A stretch of 5,126 nucleotides of DNA from Rhodospirillales bacterium (GTDB taxonomy: Bacteria > Pseudomonadota > Alphaproteobacteria > Acetobacterales > Acetobacteraceae): assembly GCA_903644035.1 (NCBI GenBank), contig CAHJXG010000550.1:1-5126 (forward strand), written 5' to 3'. Every line of letters starts with the position of its first letter. Within the stretch, counting starts at the first letter, position 1. The translations under genes and the position numbers were made by a program. The notes under the pieces were generated by a model. It saw only the letters and a list, made by a program, of their open reading frames with translations. It did not search any database and was not told the DNA's origin. Of this stretch, positions 4,311 through 5,126 are shown piece by piece.

Positions 4311-5126
4311 CTACGGCGCCGTTGGCGGCAGGGCCGGGGCCGATGCCCCCTCCGTCCTCACCGCAGCCAGGAGCGGCGCCGAGCGCGTGTGCTGCGCGGT
4401 GAGCATCGTCTCGGCGGCGGCATAGGTGTTGGCGACGGTCAGCGGCCGGCCATCCTGCGCCAGCAGGCCGGCGTTGCGCATCACCTTGAAGCTCGCGACC
4501 TTCAGGCTGGAATCGGAGGGCCGCTTGGCCAGCGCCGTCAGGAAGCGCATGGAGCCGGTCGGGCCGAGCACGTGAAGCAGATAGAGATCCGCAGAGGTCA
4601 CGGGGCGCCCGAGCTGCGCCTCCATCACGCCACGTTGCCGCTGCATGTTCTGGGCGGCCAGCTTTGCCGACAGGGTGGGGTTGCTGCGCAGCTGCAGGAT
4701 GGCCGACCGCATGGAGTCGGACACCACGAGGTCGCCGGACCGGCTGGTGTGGATGGCCGCCGCGTAGTCCGCCGCATCATGCGCCGAGCCGTAGTCCCGG
4801 ACCACGCGAAGCCAGGTTCCCGAGGTGAATTGCAGCAGGCCCTTGGCCGAGGATTGCTGGTTGCGCGCCTCCGGATCGAACCGGCTCTCGCGCCAGGCGA
4901 TGGCTGCCAGCAGATGCGGGTCGATGCCGGATTCCCGGGCGGCGGTTTGAATGGCGTCGAGGATGGCGGGCGGCACCGCCGGATCATCCCACGTGGTGTT
5001 GGCCAGCGGCACGATGTCCCGATGCACCGCGTTGGCGACGCGGACGGCACCGGCCCGGCGGCTGACGGCATGGCCCAGGCCGGCGACGCGGCCCGGATGC
5101 GCGGCCCGGCTGATGCCCGCGATGCG
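4311..5126 (-). CDS. SLT-type lytic transglycosylase, 5' end probably outside window
   Basis: Lytic transglycosylases cut peptidoglycan between MurNAc and GlcNAc to form 1,6-anhydro ends, in the periplasm. Numbering from GTG 5027, the SLT domain begins at about residue 18; AAIAWRESRFDPEAR places the catalytic Glu at 47, followed by SSAKGLLQFTSGTW (59-72), the glycan-binding loop typical of Slt70/family 1 domains. A helical C-terminal part contains DLYLLHVLGPTGSMRFL (147-163), a motif I associate with alphaproteobacterial SLT proteins. The tail is Ala/Pro-rich and ends at TAG 4311. The frame has no stop from 5027 to the window edge, and GTG 5027 has no ribosome site, so the true start is probably beyond 5126. 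The 33 extra residues are Arg/Ala/Gly-rich and do not look like a signal peptide, so an export signal, if any, lies further upstream. Flagellar, phage-type or cell-wall remodelling roles cannot be separated here. Confidence 0.88.
   Translation of the reverse strand, partial: RIAGISRAAHPGRVAGLGHAVSRRAGAVRVANAVHRDIVPLANTTWDDPAVPPAILDAIQTAARESGIDPHLLAAIAWRESRFDPEARNQQSSAKGLLQFTSGTWLRVVRDYGSAHDAADYAAAIHTSRSGDLVVSDSMRSAILQLRSNPTLSAKLAAQNMQRQRGVMEAQLGRPVTSADLYLLHVLGPTGSMRFLTALAKRPSDSSLKVASFKVMRNAGLLAQDGRPLTVANTYAAAETMLTAQHTRSAPLLAAVRTEGASAPALPPTAP

Noticed and set aside
4235..4317. Direct 10-nt repeat GGGCTACGGC at 4235-4244 and 4308-4317 as possible attachment site or insertion footprint
   Set aside because: It is too short and GC-rich to exceed chance, and nothing mobile lies between the copies.

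Overview
This is a 5.1-kb stretch of very GC-rich DNA with strong G/C preference at third codon positions. The genes look alphaproteobacterial, and the class I PHA synthase, the DUF883-like anchor protein and the SLT lytic transglycosylase would fit Acetobacteraceae or another Rhodospirillales/Hyphomicrobiales-like lineage. This placement is an inference from protein style and composition; no taxonomic marker such as rRNA is present.

Layout. (1) Bases 1-606, plus strand: the 3' end of a long gene, tentatively a phosphoenolpyruvate carboxylase of the atypical alphaproteobacterial kind. (2) Bases 607-705: a convergent intergenic spacer with a small hairpin at the stop codon and a longer 13-bp stem-loop. 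(3) Bases 706-957, minus strand: a small, unrecognised Cys-rich (zinc-ribbon-like) protein. (4) Bases 958-1251: a divergent, relatively AT-rich control region with three short perfect palindromes or hairpins. (5) Bases 1252-1590, plus: a DUF883/ElaB-YqjD-like protein with a C-terminal membrane anchor. (6) Bases 1734-3716, plus: phaC, a complete class I polyhydroxyalkanoate synthase with its Cys-Asp-His triad and an unusually long N-terminal extension. (7) Bases 3736-4125, minus: a short coiled-coil protein that probably starts at TTG, converging on phaC with a shared GC hairpin between them. (8) Bases 4126-4310: a short spacer. (9) Bases 4311-5126, minus: an SLT-type lytic transglycosylase still open at the right edge of the window.

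How they fit together. The best supported function is storage-polymer (PHB/PHA) synthesis by PhaC. The DUF883-like gene lies upstream on the same strand, but a stem-loop and a possible separate phaC promoter sit between them, so a shared transcript is only possible. The PEP carboxylase-like gene would be anaplerotic central metabolism and the transglycosylase acts on peptidoglycan; neither has a demonstrable link to phaC. No mobile element, CRISPR array, tRNA or rRNA was seen. The window reads as ordinary chromosomal core or near-core sequence with three poorly characterised small genes (Cys-rich, DUF883-like, coiled-coil). I do not see a convincing new multi-gene system.
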